Part shown: in pieces, positions 41,496 to 50,443 of the stretch | Numbering within the stretch: position 1 is the first letter of the stretch | Layout: each line of letters opens with the position of its first letter | NCBI RefSeq assembly: GCF_013705725.1 | Contig: NZ_CP055481.1 | Location: forward strand, 2,232,001 to 2,296,000 | Length of the DNA: 64,000 nt | DNA from: Klebsiella sp. RHBSTW-00484 | Lineage (GTDB): Bacteria > Pseudomonadota > Gammaproteobacteria > Enterobacterales > Enterobacteriaceae | Direction of reading: 5' to 3' | Position numbers and translations under genes: made by a program | Notes under the pieces: model-generated | The model's database searches: none | Seen by the model: the letters and a program-made list of their open reading frames with translations, nothing else | What the model was told of the DNA's origin: nothing

Positions 41496-42605
41496 CTACA
41501 GCGCTTTTTGCCACACGCTCTGCGGCAGCAGATAAACGTCCGCTGGCGCGTTCATTCCGTCGGTCACGATATGCTGAATGCCGCTGGTCATCACCGCCAG
41601 GGTGACGTCGAAGGCGTTCAGGCTATCGCCAAAACCGGCGGTCAGGTTGAGCATTGAGCCATTAGCCATCAGATACACGGTTTTATCGCCCATCCGATAG
41701 GCGTTGATATACGGCATCACCTCTTCATGGCTGAACTGGCGCAGGTACTCGCAGTCAATTTCTTCCGCCACGTGGCCGACGTTAAGGATAAACACGCCAT
41801 CTTTGGCCTTATCCAGCGCCTGTCTATTGACCACTTTTTTACCACCGGTCGCCGTGGCAACGACGTCTGCTGAGGCAATCGCTTCCTGTAATTCAACCAC
41901 GTGCCAGCCGTCGTAGGCCGCCTGGAGTCGACGGGCCGGATCGATTTCCGCCACCATCACCTGGCCGCCGAAGGCTTTTGCTGCCGCCGCTACGCCCTGA
42001 CCAACCAGACCATAACCGATCACCAGTACTTTTTTCTCATGCAGGGTGAGATGGGTGGTCTGGAAGAAGGTGTGCCAGGCGGTCAAACCGACCATATGGC
42101 GGTTGTGCAGCCCCTCTTTAACCGGTAAATCATCCCAGTTAAAAATCGGATAGCCGGGACGGATATCGCCCAGGCGACTGACGCCGGAACCCGTCGCTTC
42201 AAGCCCAGCCACGATGTTGCCGAACTCGCCGCGCTGATGCAGCAGCGTGGTAATATCCGCGCCCATTTCACACAGATGCGTCGGCTGCCAGGCTATCGCT
42301 TTTTCCCAGGATTGCTGCCAGTCGGCATCGCTCATATCGCGCCATGCACAGGCTTCTGCGCCGCGTTCCACCAGCCAGGCGACAACCTCGTCCTGTACCG
42401 TCGTTGGATTACAGGTGGTGAGGAAAACTTTCGCGCCTTTCTCGAGGATCCCCTGTACCAGCGGGATCATTTTCATATCAAGATGCATGCAGCAGGCCAG
42501 GCGGACCTGGCTGAGGTCGGGCAGGGCGGCAACCTGGCGCAGGGTGCGCGGCATATTCTGACTGGCCCATGCCACTTCTTTCTCTAAATTTGTTTTGTTA
42601 TTCAA
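41496..42605 (-). CDS. Short adenosylhomocysteinase-like protein
   Basis: Member of the S-adenosyl-L-homocysteine hydrolase superfamily. The NAD domain shows VLVIGYGLVGQGVAAAAKAF (GxGxxG), VATATGGKKVVNRQAL and FILNVGHVAEEIDCEYL. The N-terminal domain has MHLDMKMIPLVQGILEKGAK and CNPTTVQDEVVAWL. At 369 residues it is shorter than classical AHCY (430 or more), and several AHCY substrate motifs are altered. Enterobacteria recycle SAH by Pfs/LuxS, so this is probably a related hydrolase or dehydrogenase on another adenosyl/homocysteine-type substrate. TTG start at 42605 with GAAGG upstream. Confidence 0.65.
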   Translation of the reverse strand: MNNKTNLEKEVAWASQNMPRTLRQVAALPDLSQVRLACCMHLDMKMIPLVQGILEKGAKVFLTTCNPTTVQDEVVAWLVERGAEACAWRDMSDADWQQSWEKAIAWQPTHLCEMGADITTLLHQRGEFGNIVAGLEATGSGVSRLGDIRPGYPIFNWDDLPVKEGLHNRHMVGLTAWHTFFQTTHLTLHEKKVLVIGYGLVGQGVAAAAKAFGGQVMVAEIDPARRLQAAYDGWHVVELQEAIASADVVATATGGKKVVNRQALDKAKDGVFILNVGHVAEEIDCEYLRQFSHEEVMPYINAYRMGDKTVYLMANGSMLNLTAGFGDSLNAFDVTLAVMTSGIQHIVTDGMNAPADVYLLPQSVWQKAL

Positions 42606-42631
42606 TGTGGTTGACCTTCAATCCATAGAGT

Positions 42632-42760
42632 GGGTATACCCGTCATACTTTAAGTTGCATGTGCGTTGGCTTCCTCGCTCACCCCAGTCACTTACTAGAG
42701 TAAGCTCTTGGGGACTCACTGCGTTGCCGCCTTCCTGCAACTTGAATTATTTAGGGTATA
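42632..42760. repeat. ERIC (IRU) repeat
   Basis: About 129 bp with near-perfect dyad: GGGTATACCCGTCATACTTT...GCAACTTGAATTATTTAGGG at the ends, and the conserved core CGCTCACCCCAGTCACTTAC. It lies between the AHCY-like gene and the divergent HPP gene. Confidence 0.88.
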
Positions 42761-42916
42761 TATCCCGACGGGGAGAGTGATTTTAACGTAGCGTGTAAAT
42801 TTTTTATATTCACAAAATGAATACTGTAAAGCCACGATAAAGACATGGTTGTTAAATTATGGTTAAAAAAAGAAAATGAAACATAAGTTCTTATTATGAC
42901 GTAAGCGAGTTGTACG

Positions 42917-43648
42917 ATGTTAAGCGTTTTACCCGGATCGTTCTTTTCACGGATCCGTATCTTCCTTGGCCGTTTGAAACCACATGCTTTGCCGGTCGCC
43001 AGAAAGCACATTGTTTTGGCGTCGATCGGTGCCGGGACGGGGCTGGCGGTAACCAGCATGTTCAGCCACTGGTTGCTGGGCGAAGTCAATCTCTGGTTTA
43101 TCGCGCCAATGGGCGCATCGGCGGTGTTGCTGTTTGGCGTGCCGAGCAGTCCGCTAGCCCAACCGTGGTCGATTGTCGGCGGCAACGTATTATCGGCGCT
43201 CATCGGAGTGACGGTGGGGATACTGGTCCCCGATCTCGCGCTGGCCTGCGGCGTGGCGGCAGGGCTGGCGATCGCCGGAATGTATTTCCTGCGTTGCCTG
43301 CATCCGCCGGGCGGGGCGGTGGCGTTAACCGCGATCCTCGGCGGCGCTGGCGTGCAGAGTGAAGGCTATCACTTTGTTTTAACTCCGGTATTACTCAACT
43401 CCTTAATGCTGGCGCTGCTGGCCATTGTCTTTAATAATCTGGTTGGACGCCGCTATCCGCACCCGCTGGCGGCGGAAGAAGTGAAGGCGAAATCGGTGCC
43501 GCTGGGCATCGCAGTGACGCGCGACGATATCCACGCGGCGCTGCTCGACGGTCAGTTTCTCGATATTGATGAAGATGACGTGCAGGAACTGCTGGAAAAT
43601 ATCGAGCAGAAAGCCAGGCTGCGGATCGCCGGCACGCAACGATCCTGA
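42917..43648 (+). CDS. HPP-family membrane protein
   Basis: A 243-residue inner-membrane protein of the HPP family (related proteins in cyanobacteria and plastids transport nitrite). Four membrane segments around residues 30-170. The family signature is CLHPPGGAVALTAILGG near residue 128, with WFIAPMGASAVLLFG in segment 2. A C-terminal extension (TRDDIHAALLDGQFLDIDED) resembles only the opening of the CBS region found in longer members, so this is a short form. Substrate unknown. Confidence 0.75.
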   Translation: MLSVLPGSFFSRIRIFLGRLKPHALPVARKHIVLASIGAGTGLAVTSMFSHWLLGEVNLWFIAPMGASAVLLFGVPSSPLAQPWSIVGGNVLSALIGVTVGILVPDLALACGVAAGLAIAGMYFLRCLHPPGGAVALTAILGGAGVQSEGYHFVLTPVLLNSLMLALLAIVFNNLVGRRYPHPLAAEEVKAKSVPLGIAVTRDDIHAALLDGQFLDIDEDDVQELLENIEQKARLRIAGTQRS

Positions 43649-43667
43649 TTTTCTTTCCTACCACCGG

Positions 43668-43700
43668 GGGAACGTGAATTTACTTCGCGTTCCCTTTTTT
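43668..43700 (+). terminator. Rho-independent terminator after the HPP gene
   Basis: GGGAACG (43668-43674) pairs with CGTTCCC (43688-43694) and six T follow. It lies 19 bases after the stop. Confidence 0.85.
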
Positions 43701-43800
43701 ATTGTACTTCCTCCCGACCAATAGCCGAGTCCGGCAATTCTTCACGCCCCGTACGCACAAAACTCTGCGGATCGTGATTGCGATCGAGAAAATCGTCCAT
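43699..43800 (-). pseudogene. Possible 3' remnant of a reverse-strand gene
   Basis: A reverse-strand frame of 33 codons from ATG 43800 (MDDFLDRNHDPQSFVRTGRE, then ELPDSAIGREEVQ), extendable upstream to RQLFAHQ before a stop. The hydrophilic, regular coding look resembles the C-terminal tail of a larger protein, but there is no ribosome-binding site and no family match. It may be a relic in the gap between the HPP and porter genes, or chance. Confidence 0.2.
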
Positions 43801-43899
43801 TTGATGAGCAAAAAGTTGACGCCCTTAACGAAATGAAAATTCCAAAATAAATTGATATGGATTTTTTAATTCGTAAGCGTATAACAAGTTGTTAAATTA

Positions 43900-43913
43900 T
43901 GCACCCGGGTGCA
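43900..43913. promoter_or_regulatory. Perfect 14-bp palindrome, candidate LacI-family operator
   Basis: TGCACCCGGGTGCA is fully self-complementary with a central CG step, as in LacI/GalR operators. It lies 116 bases before the porter start and is the best candidate site for the cluster's own LacI regulator (48021-49025). The rest of the 380-base gap 43649-44028 shows a terminator, the possible relic and an AT-rich promoter-like region. Confidence 0.5.
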
Positions 43914-44028
43914 AAAAGGTGTGCAACTGATTTCCGATGCCAGAACTCGCTGTCTCTGCATTGGAAATGTGATCTTTTTATTCATAAAAACAAAACGATA
44001 GAACGCTCATCCCTGACAGGACAACAAA

Positions 44029-45453
44029 ATGACCGATCATGTGATAACTGAAAGTCGTAAAACAGATAATGATAAGAAAATCAGATTAATAACCCTCGTC
44101 TCCACCATCGGCGGTTTGTGCTTTGGCTATGACACCGGGGTCATTTCCGGCGCACTGATTTTTATGAAAAACGACCTTGGCCTCAGCCCGTTGCAGGAAG
44201 GGCTGGTGACATCGTTCTTATTATTCGGCGCTGCAATCGGCTCCGTTGGTGGCGGCTGGCTGTCGGACCGGCAGGGCAGGCGGAAAAATATCCTTTGGGT
44301 GGCGATTATCTTTATCTTCGGCGCGCTCGGTACCGCCGTAGCGTGGGATATGTCGTCGATGATTATCGCCCGCTTTATCCTTGGCCTGGCGGTGGGCTGC
44401 GCGTCGGTGACGGTACCGATTTATATCTCCGAACTGGCGAGGCCCTCGCAGCGCGAACGGCTGGTCACGGTCAACGAGCTGATGATCGTCACCGGGCAGT
44501 TTCTCGCCTATTCGGTCAACGCCGCCATCGTCAATTTCTATCCCGATATGTCACACAACTGGCGCTTGATGCTGGCAATCCCGGCGCTGCCCGGCGCGCT
44601 GCTGTGGATCGGCATGCTGGTGATGCCGGAGTCTCCACGTTTCTTTGTGCGTAAGGGGCAAATCGACAAAGCGGTTGCGGTGTTGAAAACGATTCGCCGC
44701 CCGGAAGAAGTGGAGCAGGAGATCCGCGATATTCAGCAGGTGAGCCACGCTGGCGCTATCCATGGTCGGTTTATCGACGAGCTGAAAAAGAAATGGGTGC
44801 TACAGCTGATTTTAATTGGCCTGATGATTGTGCTGGCGACGCGGGTCACCGGGGTTAATACCATTATGTACTACGCCCCGACGGTGCTGAAATCCACCGG
44901 TCTCGGCGATGCGGCGGCGGTGACCGGCGCGGTGGCCAACGGCGTGGTTTCTATCCTCGCGACTCTATTAGGGATGCTGCTGATTGGCAGACACTCGCGG
45001 CGGAAAATGTTCTTCACCGGGCAGATAGGCGTCACGTTAAGCCTGGTGCTGATCGGCCTCTCTTTCAAACTCTTCTTCCATATGGAAACCGTTGATGGTG
45101 TAAGCGGCCTGCAGGCCAACTTTGCCGGCGCCAGCTACATCATTCTTGCCCTGATGCTGGTGTTCCTGACCTTTATGCAGGGGTGGATTGCCCCGGTGTT
45201 CTGGCTAATGCTCGCGGAAATTTACCCGCTGCGGATGCGCGGCCTGGGAATGGGCTTTGCGGTATTCGGGCTATGGATTTTTGACTTCATCATCCAGTCC
45301 GTGTTCCCGATTTTACTTAACAACTATGGCGGTGGAATGACCTTCGGTTTCTTCGCCGGTACCAACGTCATTATGTTGATTCTGCTGGTGAAATATCTTC
45401 CGGAAACCCGCGGATTAACCCTTGAGCAAATTGAACAAAAATTCAGATTCTGA
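44029..45453 (+). CDS. MFS sugar/cyclitol:H+ symporter (sugar porter family)
   Basis: A 474-residue, 12-segment sugar porter. Signatures are GGLCFGYDTGVISGALIFMK in segment 1, GGWLSDRQGRRKN (loop 2-3), PIYISELARPSQRERLVTVN, VTGVNTIMYYAPTVL in segment 7 and the C-terminal YLPETRGLTLEQIEQKF. Closest in character to the IolT/XylE/GalP group. It is the first gene of a catabolic set (dehydrogenase, EIIA, isomerase), so its solute is probably a cyclitol or hexose-like polyol. Confidence 0.88.
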   Translation: MTDHVITESRKTDNDKKIRLITLVSTIGGLCFGYDTGVISGALIFMKNDLGLSPLQEGLVTSFLLFGAAIGSVGGGWLSDRQGRRKNILWVAIIFIFGALGTAVAWDMSSMIIARFILGLAVGCASVTVPIYISELARPSQRERLVTVNELMIVTGQFLAYSVNAAIVNFYPDMSHNWRLMLAIPALPGALLWIGMLVMPESPRFFVRKGQIDKAVAVLKTIRRPEEVEQEIRDIQQVSHAGAIHGRFIDELKKKWVLQLILIGLMIVLATRVTGVNTIMYYAPTVLKSTGLGDAAAVTGAVANGVVSILATLLGMLLIGRHSRRKMFFTGQIGVTLSLVLIGLSFKLFFHMETVDGVSGLQANFAGASYIILALMLVFLTFMQGWIAPVFWLMLAEIYPLRMRGLGMGFAVFGLWIFDFIIQSVFPILLNNYGGGMTFGFFAGTNVIMLILLVKYLPETRGLTLEQIEQKFRF

Positions 45454-45474
45454 TTCAGAAATGTGGAGGAACAT

Positions 45475-46485
45475 ATGACAGTCAATATCGGTTTAATTGG
45501 TTTGGGCATGATTGGGCGCGACCATTTACAGCGTTTCCAGTCAGTTATTCAGAACGCCAGAGTCAGCGCTGTTTGCGATATTAATCACAACGTGACCGAC
45601 TCCATTGCTCGTGAATATGGCGCGCAGGCTTATTACGATGCGGTGGAGATGATTCAATCAGACGACGTAGATGCCGTCTTTATTTGCTCAATCGGCCCGG
45701 TTCACAAAGAGCAAATATTGGCAGCGATTAAAGCGGGCAAGCCGGTATTTTGCGAAAAACCGCTGACCCCAACCGCTGATGAAGCGAGGGCGATTATTGA
45801 TGCTGAAGTAGCGTGCGGCAAACGCATGTTGCAATTGGGGTTTATGCGTCGCTTCGACCCCGGGTACAACCAGCTTAAAGCCACTTTGGACGGTGGCGAA
45901 CTAGGCGAAATTTTGTTGATTCATTGCGCCCACCGCAACGCCTCGGTCCCGGAAAACTACACCCTGGAAATGGCGATTAACGATTCCGCGACCCACGAAA
46001 TAGACATTATTCGCTATCTGCTCGACGAAAATATCGTGTCGGTGCGCGTCGACAAACCCCGTAAGAAGACCCGCAGAGCCTGTGCGCACCTGCAGGATCC
46101 GCTGATCGTGATTTTTGAAACCGAATCCGGCGTGCGCATCGATGATGAACTGTTTGTGAACTGTGATTACGGCTACGACATCCGTTGTGAAGTGATCGGT
46201 GAAAACGCCATCAGCGCGCTGACCGAGCAGGCGCTCACCACCACTCGTTCAACGAAAGGCTACAGCCGGGCGATCCCGCAGACCTGCATGGAACGTTTCG
46301 CCACCGCCTACGATCGTGAAGTGCAGAACTTTGTTGATCGCGTTAATGAAGGCAGTGAAATGACCGGGCCATCTTCGTGGGATGGGTTTGTCGTGGCGAT
46401 GGTGTGCGATGCCGGGCTGGCTTCGCTGAAGGATGGCGAGAAGCATGCTGTCTCTCTGCCGGAATGCCCGGCGCTGTATCGCTAA
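45475..46485 (+). CDS. Gfo/Idh/MocA oxidoreductase (inositol 2-dehydrogenase-like)
   Basis: A 336-residue NAD(P)-dependent oxidoreductase. The N-terminal NIGLIGLGMIGRDH Rossmann motif, the EKPL motif with catalytic Lys near residue 95, and NDSATHEIDIIRYLLDE with Asp/His near residue 180 match inositol dehydrogenases (IolG). Start at ATG 45475 with GTGGAGGAACAT upstream; the ATG-like start at 45463 sits in the ribosome-binding site. It follows the porter by 21 bases and would oxidise the imported cyclitol or sugar. Confidence 0.85.
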   Translation: MTVNIGLIGLGMIGRDHLQRFQSVIQNARVSAVCDINHNVTDSIAREYGAQAYYDAVEMIQSDDVDAVFICSIGPVHKEQILAAIKAGKPVFCEKPLTPTADEARAIIDAEVACGKRMLQLGFMRRFDPGYNQLKATLDGGELGEILLIHCAHRNASVPENYTLEMAINDSATHEIDIIRYLLDENIVSVRVDKPRKKTRRACAHLQDPLIVIFETESGVRIDDELFVNCDYGYDIRCEVIGENAISALTEQALTTTRSTKGYSRAIPQTCMERFATAYDREVQNFVDRVNEGSEMTGPSSWDGFVVAMVCDAGLASLKDGEKHAVSLPECPALYR

Positions 46486-46509
46486 CCCTTTAACGCACGG
46501 GAGAGGCGC

Positions 46510-46959
46510 ATGTTAACCCTCAAACAAGAAGATATTTTTATTGGCTGCCGGGCGAATTCAAAGAAGAAGGCGCTGCACATTGCTGCGGATTCCCTGCAGG
46601 CTAGCGGCTACGTCAGCGACGGTTTTTTTGAATCGATGGTAGATCGCGAAAAGGCGCTCTCGACCTGGCTCGGGGCGGGCGTGGCGATGCCTCATTGCAG
46701 CAAAGAGGGCATTGATTTGGTGCGGCAAACTGGCTTCCAGCTGTTTCAGTTTCCGGATGGCGTGGGCTGGGGGGAAGGCAGAGTGGCTTTCCTGGTGGTC
46801 GCCGTGGCGGCAAAAAATAATGAACACATTGATGTTATCGCGGATCTGGCAGACCTGCTTGATGACGAAGTGAAAACGACGCTGCTCGCCAGCGCCGACA
46901 GCAAAGACGCGTTTATGCAGATCCTCGAAGGTCACTCATTTAAGAAGGATAGAATATGA
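46510..46959 (+). CDS. Orphan PTS EIIA protein (fructose/mannitol/Ntr type)
   Basis: A 149-residue EIIA of the PTS fructose-specific superfamily. The phosphorylatable His62 is in GVAMPHCSKEGID, preceded by VDREKALSTWLGAG. AKNNEHIDVIADLADLLDDE matches the C-terminal helix pair of the family. No EIIB or EIIC is present in the window, and the only transporter nearby is a H+-type porter, so a regulatory role in this operon is likely. The ATGA overlap with the following isomerase gene indicates translational coupling. Confidence 0.82.
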   Translation: MLTLKQEDIFIGCRANSKKKALHIAADSLQASGYVSDGFFESMVDREKALSTWLGAGVAMPHCSKEGIDLVRQTGFQLFQFPDGVGWGEGRVAFLVVAVAAKNNEHIDVIADLADLLDDEVKTTLLASADSKDAFMQILEGHSFKKDRI

Positions 46960-47897
46960 AACTGGCACTCTGTACTGATGTTCTCGCCGACCTGGCTTTC
47001 CCTGAAATGCTCGACCGCGTGAAGCAGTATGGCATTAACGGCGTGGAGATGACCGCAGGCGGCTGGTCGCCTTGCCCGCATGTGAAAACCGAAGAGCTGC
47101 TGGCTTCCCCAGCGAAGCTCGCTGCGTTTTGCGGGGAACTGGAAAAACGCGGCATGGAAATCGTTGCCCTGAACTGTTCGGGTAATCCGCTGGCACCCGG
47201 CGCGCTGGGCGAAAAGCATACCGCCAGCAGCTACCGCACAGTTGAGCTGGCGGCGAAGCTCGGCGTGAAAAAAATCGTCATGATGAGCGGTCTGCCCGGC
47301 GGCGGCCCGGACGACAAAATCCCTAACTGGATAACCTCAACGGTTTCCTGGCCCGACTATATGCCAGGGGTGATTGATTACCAGTGGAACGAGGTGGCGA
47401 TACCGTGGTGGCAGGCTTTTGCCCGCCATGCGGCTGAACACGGGATCGAACAGATTGCCCTCGAAGAGTTCCCCAGCCAGCTGGTGTACAACCCGAGCAC
47501 GTTGCTGCGCCTGCGCGATGCGGTGGGTGACATCATCGGCATGAACCTCGACCCGTCGCACCTGATTGCCATGGGGGCTGAGCCCATTGCCGCTGCCCGG
47601 AAGCTGGAAGGAGTGATTTATCACGTTCACGGTAAAGATGCGCGTATTGAGCGCGGGCTGGCGGACGTTGACGGTCTACTGGAGTATCAACCGGTGACTG
47701 AAACCAAAACCCGGACCTGGAACTACGTGGCGGTTGGCTGCGGACAGGATTTGAAGTGGTGGAAAGAGTTCTTCTCAGTGCTGCGCATGACCGGTTACAA
47801 CGGTTATGTATCACTGGAGATGGAGGACCTGACGATGAGCGTTGAAGCGGGGCTACGGACGTCGATTGATGCTCTTAACGCAACCTTAAGTCAGTGA
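46956..47897 (+). CDS. Sugar phosphate isomerase/epimerase (xylose isomerase-like TIM barrel)
   Basis: 313 residues of the AP-endonuclease-2/xylose-isomerase-like superfamily that includes IolE, IolI and hydroxypyruvate isomerase. Metal-ligand regions are IALEEFPSQLVYN, IGMNLDPSHLIAMGAEP, VIYHVHGKDARIERGL and YVSLEMED. It probably acts on the keto product of the adjacent dehydrogenase, by dehydration or isomerisation. A perfect hairpin terminator follows. Confidence 0.82.
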   Translation: MKLALCTDVLADLAFPEMLDRVKQYGINGVEMTAGGWSPCPHVKTEELLASPAKLAAFCGELEKRGMEIVALNCSGNPLAPGALGEKHTASSYRTVELAAKLGVKKIVMMSGLPGGGPDDKIPNWITSTVSWPDYMPGVIDYQWNEVAIPWWQAFARHAAEHGIEQIALEEFPSQLVYNPSTLLRLRDAVGDIIGMNLDPSHLIAMGAEPIAAARKLEGVIYHVHGKDARIERGLADVDGLLEYQPVTETKTRTWNYVAVGCGQDLKWWKEFFSVLRMTGYNGYVSLEMEDLTMSVEAGLRTSIDALNATLSQ

Positions 47898-47904
47898 TAA
47901 CGGG

Positions 47905-47948
47905 CCGCGTTCTTCCACCGGGGGGCGGGAGAACGCGGTACGTTTTTT
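47905..47948 (+). terminator. Terminator of the porter-dehydrogenase-EIIA-isomerase operon
   Basis: CCGCGTTCT (47905-47913) pairs perfectly with AGAACGCGG (47930-47938), followed by TACGTTTTTT. It ends the four-gene operon and sets the LacI gene apart. Confidence 0.85.
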
Positions 47949-48020
47949 GTTGAGCGGATTCTATCTTGCTGTATTTTACGTTCTATTGGATGTTAATCAT
48001 CAGGAACGTTAAAACCGAGA

Positions 48021-49025
48021 ATGAGCGCCTCTAAACGACAAAAAGCGACCGCCAGCGATGTTGCGTTACTGGCGGGCGTCTCAAAGTGGACCGTTTCCCG
48101 GGCGTTTACCCCCGGGGCATCTATCCAGGCGAAAACACGAGAAGATGTCATGAAGGCCGCCAATACCCTGGGGTATCGGCCTAATTTGCTGGCGCGCAGC
48201 CTGACGCAAAAGCAAACCCACATCATCGGCGTGGCGGTAGACGAACTGCGCAATCCCAATATGGTGCTGTTGCTCAATGAAGTGACTCGCCAGCTACAAA
48301 ATCGCGGCTATATGGCATTGGTAATTAACGTCGCCGATCAGGAAAGCAACCGCACGGCGATGGCGCTGGCTTACCAGCTCCAGGTCGACGGCATTCTGTT
48401 TATGGCAACGGTACTGACGCCGGAGCTTATTGCGATCGCCACTGAAATTCACCGGGTACCGCTGGTGCAGATTGGTCGTAATACCGAGAATCCGGAAATC
48501 CAGGTGGTGAATATCGACGGCTGGCTTGCTGGCAAGCAGATCGCTGAACTGCTGCTGGGGCAGGGGTATCGTACATTTGGTTATATGAAAGGGCCTGACA
48601 CCCCGTCGCATCATTTACTGCGAATGGAAGGGTATCAGGTGGCGCTGGAGAAGGGCGGTTGTCAGCTTGATACGTTGCTGGTTGCCGGGCAGTATCTGCG
48701 CACCCGGGGATATGCTGCGATGAGCGACTATCTTGACGCTACGCCTGAAGCCGAGCGAGTCGATGCTCTGTTCTGCGAAAACGATATTCTGGCCATTGGC
48801 GCGCTGCAGGCGCTGCGCGAGCGCGATTTAACCATGAGTATTGTCGGTTTCGATAATATCGACGAAGCGGCAGCGCCGGAGTGGCAGCTGACCACTTACG
48901 ATCAACGGCGCGAGCGGCTGGTTGAAGAGGCACTGAATCGACTGATCGACGCAACTGAAGGCTTGCCAGCGGCGTGGCGCACCGGGGAACTGATCGTGCG
49001 CCAGTCTCATCGCCACCAGGGCTAA
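48021..49025 (+). CDS. LacI-family transcriptional regulator
   Basis: A 334-residue regulator. The N-terminal HTH is TASDVALLAGVSKWTVSRAF near residues 10-30, then the hinge GYRPNLLARSLTQKQTHIIG, and a sugar-binding C-terminal domain ending in VGFDNIDEAAAPEWQLTTY. It follows the operon with its own gap of 123 bases. The palindrome at 43900-43913 is a candidate operator. Its stop overlaps the convergent tautomerase gene by 4 bases. Confidence 0.9.
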   Translation: MSASKRQKATASDVALLAGVSKWTVSRAFTPGASIQAKTREDVMKAANTLGYRPNLLARSLTQKQTHIIGVAVDELRNPNMVLLLNEVTRQLQNRGYMALVINVADQESNRTAMALAYQLQVDGILFMATVLTPELIAIATEIHRVPLVQIGRNTENPEIQVVNIDGWLAGKQIAELLLGQGYRTFGYMKGPDTPSHHLLRMEGYQVALEKGGCQLDTLLVAGQYLRTRGYAAMSDYLDATPEAERVDALFCENDILAIGALQALRERDLTMSIVGFDNIDEAAAPEWQLTTYDQRRERLVEEALNRLIDATEGLPAAWRTGELIVRQSHRHQG

Positions 49026-49411
49026 AGCTCGCCGGTCATATACTGTGCGACGCCGCGGCCAAAACTCCAGTCGCCTTTGTGGTTGCTTATCACCGAGATC
49101 ATCAGGTCATCGCCGCTCAGCCCGCAGTGCTCCTGCAATTGAGCTTGCAGAGTGGCATAGAAAAGCTGCTTCTGCTGTTCGCTGCGCGGGCTGGTATAAA
49201 CTCTCACCACGACCACCTCTTTGCTGCGCGTTAGTTCCAGTCCGGTATCTTCAATCACCATATGGTGAGCTTTGTTTTCGTGAACAATCTGGTAACGGTC
49301 GCGCTCAGGCACGTTGAATGCCTGCACCACGGCGCGGTGAGCCGCATCCAGCAGGGTTTTGATCTCGCTTTCACTACGGCCTTCAATAATATCAAACGTC
49401 AGTAACGGCAT
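49022..49411 (-). CDS. Tautomerase family protein
   Basis: A 129-residue member of the 4-oxalocrotonate tautomerase/MIF superfamily. The mature N-terminus is Pro (MPLLTFDIIEGRSESEIKTL), the general base of the family. RYQIVHENKAHHMVIEDTGL and VVVVRVYTSPRSEQQKQLFY fit the two beta-alpha-beta units. It is divergent from the LysR gene at 49526, which may control it. Substrate unknown. Confidence 0.85.
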   Translation of the reverse strand: MPLLTFDIIEGRSESEIKTLLDAAHRAVVQAFNVPERDRYQIVHENKAHHMVIEDTGLELTRSKEVVVVRVYTSPRSEQQKQLFYATLQAQLQEHCGLSGDDLMISVISNHKGDWSFGRGVAQYMTGEL

Positions 49412-49525
49412 GGCAGGTGGTCCTTATTGTTGGATTAACGAGCGATGAATGTGATGCTAACCCATGCTGATGCGGGCAAAAACCGCTATATTTGAACTCA
49501 TTGTTTTCCTACATGAACAATCGGC

Positions 49526-50443
49526 ATGAACGAGATCCGCCCGGAAATTTACTGGACTCACCTGTACTGGCTAACGGTACTGGAGGAGCAAAAAAGCTAC
49601 ACCCGCGCGGCTGAAAAGCTGGCGGTGAGTAAGTCTGCCATCAGCCAGAAGATCAGCGAACTGGAGCGGGTGACCGGCAAGGCGCTGGTGCACCGAACCA
49701 CTCGCAGCGTCACGTTAAGCGAAGATGGGTTGCGGCTGGTGGCGGAGCTTAACGAGCCTTTTGGGCAGATCCGCGAGATCTTCACCGGCACCTGCGATGA
49801 TGAAGGCGGGCCACTGCGCGGAACGCTGCGGCTAACCGCACCGGTGGCCTTTTCGCGCCAGCAGCTGGTCCCGGCTATCACGCCCTTTTTGCACCAGCAT
49901 CCACAGCTTCATCTTCAACTGGAAGTCACCGACCGGCTGGTGTCGCTGGCTAGCGAAGGATTCGATCTTGCCATTCGCCACTGCCGTCGCGAACTGTTGC
50001 CACAGACCCATGTGGCCTGGCCACTCTGTCGGACGGCAACCCTGGTTGTTGCCTCGGCGGATTATATTCGCCGCTTTGGTCGCCCCGACTCGCCAGACGC
50101 GCTGCGTCAGCATCACTGCCTGACCTATCCGCGTGGGCCGCAAAGTCCGCACTGGACCTTCGAATGCGGCAATGAACGAGTCAGCGTGAAAGTGCAGGGG
50201 CCGTTTTCGACCAACAACAGTGAATCCCTACGCGATGCGGTGCTGGCTGGGCTGGGAATTGCATTACTGCCGGATTTTAGCGCCAGAGAGGCGATTGGCC
50301 GTGGGTTGGTACAGGAACTGTTGCCGGGCTGGCAGCCGGTGGATGTGTTTGCGGAAAATCTTTACGTCATTCGCCCCTACACGCCGCGGGTATCGCGGGC
50401 GGTAGAGACCTTTAGCCGCTATCTGAAGACCACTTTTAGCTGA
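49526..50443 (+). CDS. LysR-type transcriptional regulator
   Basis: 305 residues with the LysR HTH LEEQKSYTRAAEKLAVSKSA, then ISQKISELERVTGKALVHRT, and an effector-binding domain typical of the CrgA/YafC-like subgroup (HCLTYPRGPQSPHW, LLPDFSAREAIGRGLVQELL). Divergent from the tautomerase gene with about 114 bases between, the classic LysR-target arrangement. The 3' end overlaps the convergent ligase-like gene by 8 bases. Confidence 0.9.
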   Translation: MNEIRPEIYWTHLYWLTVLEEQKSYTRAAEKLAVSKSAISQKISELERVTGKALVHRTTRSVTLSEDGLRLVAELNEPFGQIREIFTGTCDDEGGPLRGTLRLTAPVAFSRQQLVPAITPFLHQHPQLHLQLEVTDRLVSLASEGFDLAIRHCRRELLPQTHVAWPLCRTATLVVASADYIRRFGRPDSPDALRQHHCLTYPRGPQSPHWTFECGNERVSVKVQGPFSTNNSESLRDAVLAGLGIALLPDFSAREAIGRGLVQELLPGWQPVDVFAENLYVIRPYTPRVSRAVETFSRYLKTTFS

